A DNA stretch of 64,000 bases from NCBI RefSeq assembly GCF_030409835.1, contig NZ_JAUFQO010000004.1:930001-994000 (forward strand). The letters are read 5' to 3'. Positions 44,053 to 53,374 of the stretch are shown here, piece by piece. Each line of letters starts with the position of its first letter. The first letter of the stretch is position 1. This stretch comes from Lutimonas halocynthiae. Its GTDB lineage: Bacteria; Bacteroidota; Bacteroidia; Flavobacteriales; Flavobacteriaceae. Both the position numbers and the translations under genes were made by a program. Under the pieces are notes generated by a model. It was given only the letters and a program-made list of their open reading frames with translations. It did not search any database and was not told the origin of the DNA.

Positions 44053-44457
44053 AAAAAATTAAATTTCATTAAACTATTGATTTCTTACAAAGTTAAAATG
44101 AGAAGGGTTTATATGCAATGTTATAAACATTCCTAAAATGGTTAAATCCATATAAAAAATAGCAACTAATCAATTGAGGACGCAAAAAATAAACAAGTAG
44201 GAAATTCTCTTTTGTTAATTATTTCTCCTGGTTGTATATGTTTTATGGATGAATTAAAAGGCAAAACTAGAAAGCTTTGTCAGTTGTAATTGGTTTATGG
44301 AAGTAAAATTTGTGTGACTCAAAAAAGAATAAAAAATTAAACTTTAAATTGATCCCATATTCTTTTGGAATATTTACCTCGAAAATGCTACTTTTACGGC
44401 AAACAAATTGAAATTACTGAGTGAATAGTGCAGAATTTAAATTGTATTTTTCAAGCT
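44053..44457. other. Divergent intergenic region, weak promoter only
   Basis: About 400 bp before the secreted protein gene at 44458. TTTG followed after 21 nt by TACTTTTA (close to TAnnTTTG) near 44370-44400 is a possible promoter. Nothing else is visible. Confidence 0.3.
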
Positions 44458-45255
44458 ATGATTAAACCTTCATTGTTGTGCATGTTTTTTTTACTTGCTT
44501 TAACATCTGTTGCCCAACAGCGATATGAGTTAAAATGGAAGAATGTTGAAACGCTTGAATTTGATTTTCCGAAAGAGGATTATACAAGTGATAGTATCTT
44601 TTTCTATCATTCCTTGCTCAAAAGAACAGCAAATGAAGGGTCTACCCAATCATTCTCCTTTCCTGATCATGCAAAACCTTTAGATCTTTATGATTATTGG
44701 GAGCATAAGGGAATCGAACAATATGATGTCTTGTTGACCAAAGTAGCATACGTTTTAGATAAACCAATTCATTTTTTTTCAGAAGAACGATTGGCTGATC
44801 CGGGTTTTATCTCACAGACAATGCCCTCTGCAAAAATCTCAAGACTTGATAGTATCTATCATATTTCTGTTGGTTTTGGTGCTCCGGAAATAGACTATAC
44901 CTTACATTTTTATACACCTGAAGAATTTGGAAACCAATATCCAAAATTAAAAAACTATTTCAAAAAATATGATGGAATAGCGCTATCCCCCAACCTTATC
45001 GTGGTGCAACATAATTATCAATATGGTAAGGTCATGTTTCAGAAAACAAGTAAAATGTCAATATCGATATCGAGGTATTTTCATTTGAATAATGAACAGA
45101 CTTTGGTGTTCAATTACACTTTAAACTATATCCACAATATTCCTCCCTCTTTTATAGGCGGAAGCGAATTTTTGATCGACAAGATCAAAGAAGGCATAAA
45201 GGGCCTGATCGACGAAACACAGTATATCTGCAGAACTTCAGAAATGACAGAATAG
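44458..45255 (+). CDS. Secreted protein of unknown function
   Basis: 265 aa from ATG 44458, which gives a clean signal peptide (MIKPSLLCMFFLLALTSVAQQ); the longer frame from GTG 44428 would not. The mature part mixes beta strands and aromatic residues (YELKWKNVETLEFDFPKEDY, YHISVGFGAPEIDYTLHFYTP). No domain recognised. It stands alone between the esterase gene and a convergent TerB-like gene. Confidence 0.65.
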   Translation: MIKPSLLCMFFLLALTSVAQQRYELKWKNVETLEFDFPKEDYTSDSIFFYHSLLKRTANEGSTQSFSFPDHAKPLDLYDYWEHKGIEQYDVLLTKVAYVLDKPIHFFSEERLADPGFISQTMPSAKISRLDSIYHISVGFGAPEIDYTLHFYTPEEFGNQYPKLKNYFKKYDGIALSPNLIVVQHNYQYGKVMFQKTSKMSISISRYFHLNNEQTLVFNYTLNYIHNIPPSFIGGSEFLIDKIKEGIKGLIDETQYICRTSEMTE

Positions 45256-45334
45256 TTATTTAAAATTATATAACAAAAAAGGCCTCCTATATCTTGTAGT
45301 GCACTTTTAAAGTTCTTGTTGACTCAAAAATGAT

Positions 45335-45646
45335 TTAACTCAAAATACCAATCAGGTTCACTAAGAAATCCTTTTCTTTCTGGTGAACAACACCATCCGC
45401 CTCAGACATTTCATCAATCATCATGATCAAGGCCTCCTTTTTTTCTTTTGTCATACCTTGAAGCGCGGGCACAGCCTTCTGTGAACTGAGTTGTTTTGCC
45501 TTTTCCATGTATTGGGCATCAAAATCAAGGGTCTTCATCAGTTCGTCTAAATACATGAGTTCTCCCACTTTGTATTGGCCGTCCAGGTCTATGGTTTCTG
45601 CAATCGCCTTAACGACTGCCATTTTTTCAGCTTGATCAAAATGCAT
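45335..45646 (-). CDS. TerB-like small protein
   Basis: 103 aa and all helical in character. AEKMAVVKAIAETIDLDGQYKVGELMYLDELMKTL and ALIMMIDEMSEADGVVHQKEKDFL form two similar acidic helix-loop-helix halves (DLDG / EADGVVH), the layout of TerB/tellurite-resistance-like domains that bind metal at acidic sites. Cytosolic. Function unknown. Confidence 0.65.
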   Translation of the reverse strand: MHFDQAEKMAVVKAIAETIDLDGQYKVGELMYLDELMKTLDFDAQYMEKAKQLSSQKAVPALQGMTKEKKEALIMMIDEMSEADGVVHQKEKDFLVNLIGILS

Positions 45647-45724
45647 TGTACATTATTTTTATTAGATTAAGGTTCTTCAAAAGTACAAAAAAACTAACTG
45701 GTATGAAGAAGTTTTAATTTGACA

Positions 45725-45755
45725 TTTGTAGTGAATCCAGTTGGCCATAAATTTG
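45725..45755 (+). promoter_or_regulatory. Consensus Bacteroidota promoter
   Basis: TTTG at 45725-45728, a 19-nt spacer and TAAATTTG at 45748-45755: an exact match to TTTG-N19-TAnnTTTG. The expected transcription start is near 45762, 24 nt before the ATG at 45786. Confidence 0.8.
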
Positions 45756-45785
45756 TTATCTTGAATTTAAACGACGGTTTAAGCC

Positions 45786-46178
45786 ATGAATACAATGCCT
45801 GAGTCCATTCTTAAAATTATTGATGTTTTCTTTATTGGATTCCACACAATTCTTATTCTATTCAATGTTTTTGGGTGGCTGGTGCCCCGATGGCGTGTTG
45901 CAAATTTTATATCATTGTCCCTTACTGCTTTTTCATGGTTTATACTTGGTATTTGGTTTGGATGGGGTTATTGTGTTTGCACTGATTGGCACTGGCAAAT
46001 TCGTGAGATGCTTGGTTATCAAAACACGAGTTATTCATACATACATTTTCTTATCCTTGAATTAACAAATATCGATATCCCGGCAAAATTGGTAGATGCC
46101 TGTACAGGTATCTTATTCTTTACAGCTTTTCTTATCAGTGCTTATCTGAATCTCCGAAAAAGGATCGCAAAGAAATAA
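45786..46178 (+). CDS. DUF2784-like membrane protein
   Basis: 130 aa with four hydrophobic segments. FFIGFHTILILFNVFGWLVPRW is followed by a GIWFGWGYCVCTDWHW stretch with conserved Trp, Cys and His, then IDIPAKLVDACTGILFF. This pattern fits DUF2784, small inner-membrane proteins of unknown role. It has a full consensus promoter directly upstream. Monocistronic. Confidence 0.7.
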   Translation: MNTMPESILKIIDVFFIGFHTILILFNVFGWLVPRWRVANFISLSLTAFSWFILGIWFGWGYCVCTDWHWQIREMLGYQNTSYSYIHFLILELTNIDIPAKLVDACTGILFFTAFLISAYLNLRKRIAKK

Positions 46179-46353
46179 GGTGCTCTGTTAGATTCAAGTC
46201 TTAACAGGACGCTGCAACCTTAATATAAATCGTTGTATTACTGTGTAATATATAAACAGAAAGACTCATATTTCCGTTGACAAACCAATTTATTAATATT
46301 GGTTCTTGTGTGCCAATAAGGTTATATTCTGTTCCGGTTTTGGCCGTTCCTGA

Positions 46354-48777
46354 TTATGCAGTACTTTTAGAAAAGTAAAAGCGAACAGAAAAAATACTAG
46401 CAAATGCAATAAAATAGGCAAGAGCAGCTAGCATTAACACTACTTTGAACCCAAATTCAACGGCAATAACCGTTGCCAGAGAAGTACTGATTACTGACAC
46501 GCAACCATTAATACCCCAGGCCCATGGTACTTGGCTTTGGTTTTTTTTACTGACCAATTGCAGTCCCATAGGAAATGGCATCCCCATAAAAAAAGCAGGT
46601 ATGCTTATGGCCAAAACCGTCAAAATTAATTTTCCCCATAGCGGCAAACCTGCGGAATGACTTAGCAAGAAACCTAGGCTGAGCGCATACGCTATGATCA
46701 AAACACTTATAAAGGCTATGAGCCTTATTAATTTCTTTATTTCCAGCTTTAGCCTGGAAGAGTAAAGGCTGCCGAGTCCAGAACTTATTAACATTACTGA
46801 GATAACCGTTGCTACGGCATAGATAGGATGACCTAAAAAGCGTTGAAAATACTTGATCAAGATAATCTCTAAAAACATATAGCCCAGACCTAAACCCGAA
46901 AAATAGAACAGAACCCAGCTTTTTTGATCTCCTTTAAAACCAAGCTTAAACAACGGGACAATTACAAAAGCAAAGGCCAGCAAGAACAGTTGTAATAGCG
47001 TGACCAGAACGATCAAATAGCCTAGCCCTAAAAAGGCGCTTCGCTCTCCAAGGATTTCATATTGCTGAAGGATATTTTTTAACCTAAGGAACTGATAAAA
47101 ATAGGGCCGGTTATCAGATGGGATACTTATATTAAAATCATTGGCCTCAATGACCATTTCACGTTGAGGTCCAAACATTTTTCTTACCAAATTAAAAACA
47201 GCATCATCTTCAAGGGTATTGAAGGTTTCTCTTGATTCATAGCCGGATAATAAAACCGGATCAAAGCCATAATCATCACAAAAACGGTTTACGGCAAGCA
47301 GGTCTTTTGACCCGAGGCTTCTTTTTATGATCACATAGCTTAAAGTGGCCCAGCTTCTCACCGCCACAACATGCTCGAGCGGATCAGATATCTGAAGATT
47401 CTCAAGCATTCCTGCAATAAGGGCCGCGTTCTTAAGCGTTATTCTGGGCGGCACATCGATAAAAGAAGAAAGCACGATCATACCTTCAGGGCTCAATTTT
47501 TGCCACATTTCAAGCAACCCCTCCGAGGTGAGCAGGTTTTCTTCGTGCAGGGCATTAAGACCCACGGCCCCACCAAAAGCACCTGATAAAGGCAGTTGAA
47601 TAAGATCGTACTCTTTTTCAGACTGTTTTAGATACGAACGTGGAGAGGTATTGTACACCTCCACTTCGGGCCTATAGAACAAAGAGTCGGTATATTGAGC
47701 ATATGGGCCTTTTATAAGTCTTGTTACAATGGCATTAGGCTCAATGGCATAGATATTTTCAGCCTTGTTTTTCAATGCATGGGCAACCTCAAAACCTGCT
47801 CCAGCCTGAAAAATAAGTACATTTTCAGGCTTTTCTAACTCATATGGCAGGGCCATTGTGCTATGGTTGAGCACGTGCATACTGTCGGCCTCTCTTCCTT
47901 GTGGAATGGCAGCATACCAGTTACCATTGTTAAAGATTACTTTAGAGGGTTTTATCTCTTGCATATAAGACAGGCTTAAGCCAGGTGCATATCTTTGCAC
48001 CGGTGAAGAAACCACCTGCACCAGACCATATGGACTGCTTTGCTGTGATTCAATTTTAGCCTCAGGTAAATTCAAAGCATAGCTGATACTTTTAAACTGT
48101 GATGGTTTAAGCTCAAACGGGCTAAATTCTTGATAGAAACAGGTCGCTAAAACAAATAGGGCGTAACCTAAAAGGGGGTTACGTTTCTTTTTTTTGATGA
48201 GCAACAATCCAGCAAATAATGGCATGAGTGAAATAATCCAAGGCAAGTCTATAGGTTCAAGGTGCCAAAGTAAAAAGATGGCCAGTATTCCCCCGAGGCC
48301 TGATCCCAGCATATCGGAAAAATAAAAAGTACCGATTTGAGCTACTTTTTTGATGAAGACCAGACCAAGGGCCAGGGAACCCATTAAAAAAGGAAGAAAG
48401 AATAAAAAATAAGTTCCGAGTAACCTGGAAAATTGTGAGTGGTCAACAAAGAGCAGGTATGAATCAAATAAGAGAAAGTCCATTCGCGAAACCCTTACGC
48501 TTATACTCATCATCAGACCGCTACTGATCATAAAAAAGGGGAGCAGCCAATCCGCTCTTTTGAGCATTTCATTTCTGAAAAGCGATAAAAGGGTCCCACT
48601 GGCGCCAAAACCTAAAAGGGCAATAGAAATCACCATATAGGCAAAATGGTGCCATTGCACAATGCTAAAAAAATACATCAGCTGAATCTCATAAGCCACG
48701 ATGGCAGCCGATATAATCGATATTGAAAGTCCCAACCTTATCGTGTCGTAACCATATATTCGGGAGTTTCTCATCAT
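46354..48777 (-). CDS. Polytopic membrane protein with spermidine-synthase-like domain
   Basis: 807 aa. About seven N-terminal transmembrane helices (YEIQLMYFFSIVQWHHFAYMVISIALLGFGASG) are followed by a Rossmann-like segment at about 310-480 with LIFQAGAGFEVAHAL, IYAIEPNA and YDLIQLPLSGAFGGA. This resembles the aminopropyltransferase fold but with an altered catalytic region. Further helices close the protein (LGLGYMFLEIILIKYF, MGMPFPMGLQLV). Such fused spermidine synthase-like proteins are widespread, and polyamine synthesis by them is unproven. It is the second gene after pcm (15-bp gap). Confidence 0.75.
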   Translation of the reverse strand: MMRNSRIYGYDTIRLGLSISIISAAIVAYEIQLMYFFSIVQWHHFAYMVISIALLGFGASGTLLSLFRNEMLKRADWLLPFFMISSGLMMSISVRVSRMDFLLFDSYLLFVDHSQFSRLLGTYFLFFLPFLMGSLALGLVFIKKVAQIGTFYFSDMLGSGLGGILAIFLLWHLEPIDLPWIISLMPLFAGLLLIKKKKRNPLLGYALFVLATCFYQEFSPFELKPSQFKSISYALNLPEAKIESQQSSPYGLVQVVSSPVQRYAPGLSLSYMQEIKPSKVIFNNGNWYAAIPQGREADSMHVLNHSTMALPYELEKPENVLIFQAGAGFEVAHALKNKAENIYAIEPNAIVTRLIKGPYAQYTDSLFYRPEVEVYNTSPRSYLKQSEKEYDLIQLPLSGAFGGAVGLNALHEENLLTSEGLLEMWQKLSPEGMIVLSSFIDVPPRITLKNAALIAGMLENLQISDPLEHVVAVRSWATLSYVIIKRSLGSKDLLAVNRFCDDYGFDPVLLSGYESRETFNTLEDDAVFNLVRKMFGPQREMVIEANDFNISIPSDNRPYFYQFLRLKNILQQYEILGERSAFLGLGYLIVLVTLLQLFLLAFAFVIVPLFKLGFKGDQKSWVLFYFSGLGLGYMFLEIILIKYFQRFLGHPIYAVATVISVMLISSGLGSLYSSRLKLEIKKLIRLIAFISVLIIAYALSLGFLLSHSAGLPLWGKLILTVLAISIPAFFMGMPFPMGLQLVSKKNQSQVPWAWGINGCVSVISTSLATVIAVEFGFKVVLMLAALAYFIAFASIFSVRFYFSKSTA

Positions 48778-48792
48778 CTATGAGTTAAAAAA

Positions 48793-49494
48793 TTAAGATC
48801 CTTCGCCCCGGGTAAAAGGAACAAAGCGGACAAACATTAGGTTCTTGGTCTTTGTTTTACCTCCTTTTTTAGTCACGAGTAAAAGTTGTTGGGTCGCAAA
48901 GGGAGTTCCTATCGGAATGATCATCCTGCCCCCTTCTTTAAGTTGTTCGATAAGCGGGGGAGGAACAAATTCAGCTGCAGCTGTTACCACGATAGCATCA
49001 TAGGGTCCATTGTTTTCCCAGCCGAAATAACCATCATCGTTTTTTATATGAATATTGTCGTAATGAAGGTCTTTTAATTTTTTTTTGGCCTGCCCGTATA
49101 GCGCATCAATAATCTCAATGGTATACACCGAGTCTACGATCTCACTTAATATAGCCGCCTGATATCCTGATCCGGTGCCGACCTCCAGTACCTTAAAATC
49201 GCTTTGAGGAGCAATGGCTTCTGTCATGAACGCCACAATATAGGGTTGAGAAATGGTCTGGCCATAACCAATAGGTAAAGGGCTATCCTGATAGGCTCTT
49301 TTCCTAAGATCCTGCGGTACAAATTCATGTCTGGGAACATTTCTCATCGCATCGAGGGTGGCGTCATCATTTACGCCTCTGGATATTATGTCATTCATAA
49401 CCATTTTCTCCCTGGCTTTGCTGTAGTCAAACTGAGCTTGAACAACAAAGGGGAAGCAGATTAGAAATATCAATAGTAACCTATTCATCATCAT
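48793..49494 (-). CDS. pcm: Exported protein-L-isoaspartate O-methyltransferase
   Basis: 233 aa from ATG 49494; ATGs at 49491 and 49488 are equally possible. The start gives a signal peptide (LLLIFLICFPFVVQAQ). The methyltransferase core is complete: MRNVPRHEFVPQDLRKRAY, PLPIGYGQTISQPYIVAFM, motif I VLEVGTGSGYQAAIL and the closing EGGRMIIPIG. It repairs isoaspartyl residues in aged proteins using S-adenosylmethionine. Export is odd because SAM is cytosolic, though signal-bearing Pcm proteins are seen in other Bacteroidota. It probably forms an operon with the membrane protein downstream. Confidence 0.88.
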   Translation of the reverse strand: MMMNRLLLIFLICFPFVVQAQFDYSKAREKMVMNDIISRGVNDDATLDAMRNVPRHEFVPQDLRKRAYQDSPLPIGYGQTISQPYIVAFMTEAIAPQSDFKVLEVGTGSGYQAAILSEIVDSVYTIEIIDALYGQAKKKLKDLHYDNIHIKNDDGYFGWENNGPYDAIVVTAAAEFVPPPLIEQLKEGGRMIIPIGTPFATQQLLLVTKKGGKTKTKNLMFVRFVPFTRGEGS

Positions 49495-49658
49495 AGGTTT
49501 TATTATCCTTAAATTTATGATAATACGCACTCAATTGAAAGAAAATTGATTCGTATTAATTTTTTGATGCATGCACTTTTAGTCCTCATACCTCTATTCC
49601 AATTGAGCTGATCTCTCAATTAAGGTTCTCCCGAGCTTTTTATCCTATAGTTAAATGC

Positions 49659-50126
49659 TCAATGATATGGGTAGTATTTCGTTGGTGGTGCAATGACATC
49701 GTATTCCGATTGAAGAAAAGTAACCAGGTCTATGAGTTCTTGAACGGTCATAACTTCATTGTAATTCCTCATCTTTGAAAGACCTTCTTCGGTTGATAAT
49801 TTTTCTTTGTAGCGGAGTCCGACTTTGTGAGAAGGATTAATCACAGAAGTGACCAGATCTCCATAGGTTTTCATATTTGATACTTCACCTCCAAGTTGTA
49901 CATTAAGACTATCCTTTCCGCCCTTCCAATCAATATTTGAAATACTATGACATTCATTACAGGCTAATCTCTTATAGGTCACTTTTCCTTTTTCAAGGTC
50001 GCCTTCAGGCAATGCAAATCCGCGTGCTTGCCTATTGCAGCTACTTATAAGTATGCCTGCACATAACAAAACAAACATTAAAAAACAATTCGGCAACTTG
50101 ATCAAAAATTTATTCTTAACAGTCAT
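49659..50126 (-). CDS. Monoheme cytochrome c lipoprotein
   Basis: 155 aa from ATG 50126, giving a lipobox (GILISSC, Cys30). The heme motif is CNECH in YKRLACNECHSI, with Met in SKMRNYNEVMTVQELIDLVTFLQ as candidate sixth ligand. It is periplasmic and membrane-anchored. The spacing and the LVTFLQSEY end match class I cytochromes of oxidase or dehydrogenase electron chains. No partner redox gene is adjacent. Confidence 0.85.
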   Translation of the reverse strand: MTVKNKFLIKLPNCFLMFVLLCAGILISSCNRQARGFALPEGDLEKGKVTYKRLACNECHSISNIDWKGGKDSLNVQLGGEVSNMKTYGDLVTSVINPSHKVGLRYKEKLSTEEGLSKMRNYNEVMTVQELIDLVTFLQSEYDVIAPPTKYYPYH

Positions 50127-50420
50127 GACTGAGTGATTTAAATTAAGTATTGAACGCACAAACGTATATTTACCAACTCAAAGTTAGAGATTAAGGAAAA
50201 CAAAGGAAATGATCTTCATCAGTCGTGGCGCTGATTTTTATCAAGAAGCTGCATCACAAATTGAAATGAATTATTTATACGTATAAGTTACGACCGGTTC
50301 AGCACTCTTCACCTCACAAAGACACTCATTTCTGGTTTACTATATGAACAGAGAGGCTCCCGTTTTATTTATCAAACCATTACCTATAGTCAATTGACTT
50401 ATAATGAAGCATCAACTAAG

Positions 50421-51893
50421 TTAGTGCTTCTTACTATATAACTTATTTCCTGCTTCTTCAAATTTATCGCCAGGCATCCAATATGGTTTTTGGTCCCAAT
50501 TAGAAATAAGCTCAGCAGATCTGATATAAGAAATCCAATATTTATAGACATATTCAAGATCAATGGAATCAAACTCATCATTCGCCTGGTGATAATAAGT
50601 AGAAATTCTTTCATCAAATGCAGCCATAGACATCTTATAATTAATGGCTGGCACCCCTTTCTTTGCGAAACTCACCTGATCTGATCTTTCATAATAATTT
50701 TGACTTGGAATTCGATCTCCCATTACACCGAGCCCCGCTTCTTTGGCTGCTTGATATACCAATTTATCGATATTGGTCCTGGCAGTATCTAGTAAGGTTA
50801 TATTCTCGGTATCGGTGTATCCTGAATTATCGATATTCAAAGCAAATACACTTTTTTCTAATGGAACTTTTGGATTATCTGTATAATACTGGCTACCTAG
50901 CAAACCTTTTTCTTCACCCGTTAAGGCAACTATGATAATTGATCTTTTAGCAGGGTATAAACCAAAATATTTTGCAGCATTTATCAGTCCGGTCGTCCCT
51001 ATCCCATTGTCTCTAGTCCCGTTGTAAATCGAATCAAGACCTTTACCCGATTGCACACCTATATGGTCATAATGTGCACACATTATAACGTGTTCTTCTT
51101 TTAAAACAGGATCAGTGCCTTCAATTTTTCCTACAATATTGTAGGCGTCGACAGGCCTTTTTAATAAGCCATCTATCGCAATACGGGCTTTTGATTGAGT
51201 TTCATTTCTTTTCAACTTTTGAATGAAAACATCAGTCGTATCATTCACCCAAACACGTGGCAGACCTTGTAGAGAACCTATTATACCCAGGTTCATTTTT
51301 TGGCCATTAAGAAACCCCGCAATCACAGGCCAAGGGTATTTCTGGTCAGGACCGAAGATTTCTATTAATCCAATAGCTCCCATTTTTTGAAAACGCTTAA
51401 CCAGATCAACATTCATTAGAGCTGCCCGAGGTTCTCCCAAAACCGTAACCACAATCTTACCTTTCAAATTAACAGATTCTAATTCTGAAAAATCTTTCAT
51501 AAACATAATTGGACCTTCTATTATTCCATTTTCACCATCGATATAAGCCAAATCAGATTTGATGTTAAATACCTTATCATGCAATGAGACAGTTGCTGTA
51601 GTTGGAGGATTTGATTCGACTATCTCTACCTTTTGCGTATAATCTCCCTCCTTATCACCCAGTGGATCCAGCCCGTATTTTCTAAATTGTTCTGCAAGGT
51701 ATCTGCCGGCAATATTTAATTCGATAGTCCCTGTATTTCTCCCTCGTAATTCATCAGCAGTCAAAAAGCGCAGATGAGATTCTGCGTCAATCTGATCAAT
51801 CGTAGATTTTATCCTAGACATTTGAGCAGAACTACTGAAGCTTATAAGACCTATAAAAAGAGGCAATAAGCATAATTTGGATGACTTTATCAT
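50421..51893 (-). CDS. M28-family metallopeptidase (PA-domain aminopeptidase type)
   Basis: 490 aa with a signal peptide (LLPLFIGLISFSSSAQ). A protease-associated insertion occupies about 120-240. The di-zinc site follows: AHYDHIGV (His, Asp), GTRDNGIG (bridging Asp), GEEKGLLGS (Glu-Glu), LNIDNSGY (Asp) and STYYHQANDEFD (His). Secreted or periplasmic exopeptidase of broad specificity, typical of protein-degrading marine Bacteroidota. Substrate preference is not readable. Confidence 0.9.
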   Translation of the reverse strand: MIKSSKLCLLPLFIGLISFSSSAQMSRIKSTIDQIDAESHLRFLTADELRGRNTGTIELNIAGRYLAEQFRKYGLDPLGDKEGDYTQKVEIVESNPPTTATVSLHDKVFNIKSDLAYIDGENGIIEGPIMFMKDFSELESVNLKGKIVVTVLGEPRAALMNVDLVKRFQKMGAIGLIEIFGPDQKYPWPVIAGFLNGQKMNLGIIGSLQGLPRVWVNDTTDVFIQKLKRNETQSKARIAIDGLLKRPVDAYNIVGKIEGTDPVLKEEHVIMCAHYDHIGVQSGKGLDSIYNGTRDNGIGTTGLINAAKYFGLYPAKRSIIIVALTGEEKGLLGSQYYTDNPKVPLEKSVFALNIDNSGYTDTENITLLDTARTNIDKLVYQAAKEAGLGVMGDRIPSQNYYERSDQVSFAKKGVPAINYKMSMAAFDERISTYYHQANDEFDSIDLEYVYKYWISYIRSAELISNWDQKPYWMPGDKFEEAGNKLYSKKH

Positions 51894-52012
51894 AGATATA
51901 TGTTTTGCGGATTATTGTATAAAGTAACTGAAATATAAGGTTTTAAACAAATAAACTTCGAGCGGCACTGGAGTTATTTATCAGCTAGAATCTAAGAGTT
52001 TGCTAGTGCGGC

Positions 52013-53275
52013 CTACAAGTTAATTCTTCCTCTGACACCCCAAACAAAAATAGAAGATTCATCAGGGTTTAATGCCGGATTGATTAAATATTGAATATCT
52101 GGCGTAATTACAAAATGTTTGGAAACCTGAAGTCTATAAAATATTTCTGCCGTGAACTGATTGTCTAGGCCTTCTGAGAAAGTTGTTTCATTAGGTTCAC
52201 CCCAGCCAATGGCAAAACCTAAAAGATGGCCTCCTGCTTTGGGTTGGTAGCCCAATCCAGCGGTAATTGACTTTTGCAAAAGTGTGCCACCATCTTCTGC
52301 AAAGCCCCCTCTGATAAAGGGGTTTAAGCTGTTCTCGAAATAATGCGTCGCAGAGAATGCAATACCCCAGCCTGGCAATGATGCTGTCACATCACTTCCA
52401 TCAGAATGCCAAAAGGTAACATGGACATTATCCATATAGAATCTATCCCTTGAAGTAACATAGCCAACTTCAATGCTTTTAAAATAATCATTATTACTAA
52501 AAAATGTTTCAAAAGACTTAAAAGGATCTGTAGGATCAGCACCTGCATCACTCAAACTAGCTATCACAAATAAATTGTCAGTTATATATGCACCGATGCC
52601 AATGCCAAGGGCCGCATCATTTGGTATATAGACTGCCTGTGAACCCGTACTAAACTGAAAATTCATAAATCCTGTCCATGGGCTGGCTAAGGCATATACA
52701 TCAACATAGTCGGTAGCGTCTAATAAACCTGCTACCACAGAGATCTTACCGTCTTTAAAGCGTTGTCTCCAGTAAAAATTGGTCATTCTAAACCCATCAT
52801 CATTAAAGGCAGGAACTTCCATACCAACATAGCCCATTTCAAAACCAAAGAACTTGGGTACAACCTCGGTATATTTATGTCGATGTTCAATTTTGTAAAT
52901 CAATGCGCCATTATTCCCTTTCCCTCGATTTACCAATTCCCAGGAACCATAAAGTCTCACCATACCACTACTGGCATTTTTTTCACCAAGACTTTCACTA
53001 GCGCCAAAATAAACTGCTGAGTAGTCTAGCCCAAAATCGAACCCAGTATTCTTTTTTAAATCACTTTTAAAATCGAAGTAGGGTTGCATGAATTCAAAGT
53101 CAAAAAAAGAATTTTTGGGTTCTTCATCTTTTTCCAATCTTCTTTCAACCTGGTCTGGTCCACCGAATCCAAGGGTGCTCTTTTGCTTTGTCGAATCGGC
53201 CTCCTGACTGTATAAGTTACATGCAGAAAGGACCACAAACAAATATAAAATCTTGTAGGTTTTAAAACTTGGCAT
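52013..53275 (-). CDS. OprB-like carbohydrate-selective porin
   Basis: 420 aa from ATG 53275; the frame extends three codons to a TTG. A signal peptide ends near NLYSQ. The mature protein is barrel-like with many aromatic strand ends: LRLYGSWELVNRGKGN-type strands, NFYWRQRFKDGKISVVAGLLDATDYVD, VASLSDAGADP and a last strand GVRGRINL. It fits the OprB family of outer-membrane porins for sugars or similar solutes. Next to the amidohydrolase and the M28 peptidase; no SusCD genes. Confidence 0.82.
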   Translation of the reverse strand: MPSFKTYKILYLFVVLSACNLYSQEADSTKQKSTLGFGGPDQVERRLEKDEEPKNSFFDFEFMQPYFDFKSDLKKNTGFDFGLDYSAVYFGASESLGEKNASSGMVRLYGSWELVNRGKGNNGALIYKIEHRHKYTEVVPKFFGFEMGYVGMEVPAFNDDGFRMTNFYWRQRFKDGKISVVAGLLDATDYVDVYALASPWTGFMNFQFSTGSQAVYIPNDAALGIGIGAYITDNLFVIASLSDAGADPTDPFKSFETFFSNNDYFKSIEVGYVTSRDRFYMDNVHVTFWHSDGSDVTASLPGWGIAFSATHYFENSLNPFIRGGFAEDGGTLLQKSITAGLGYQPKAGGHLLGFAIGWGEPNETTFSEGLDNQFTAEIFYRLQVSKHFVITPDIQYLINPALNPDESSIFVWGVRGRINL

Positions 53276-53374
53276 AATTTTCAAATGCGACTAATTGGAA
53301 ATATTTGAATGTATTTAATTAGTAGTTCTAATCTTAAAAAATTCAAATTTATGAGCAACTTAAACTATAAATCT

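Noticed and set aside
50388-50399. 12-bp palindrome AGTCAATTGACT
   Set aside because: Just downstream of the M28 peptidase stop, short, and without T-tract or promoter context; such palindromes are expected by chance in AT-rich DNA.
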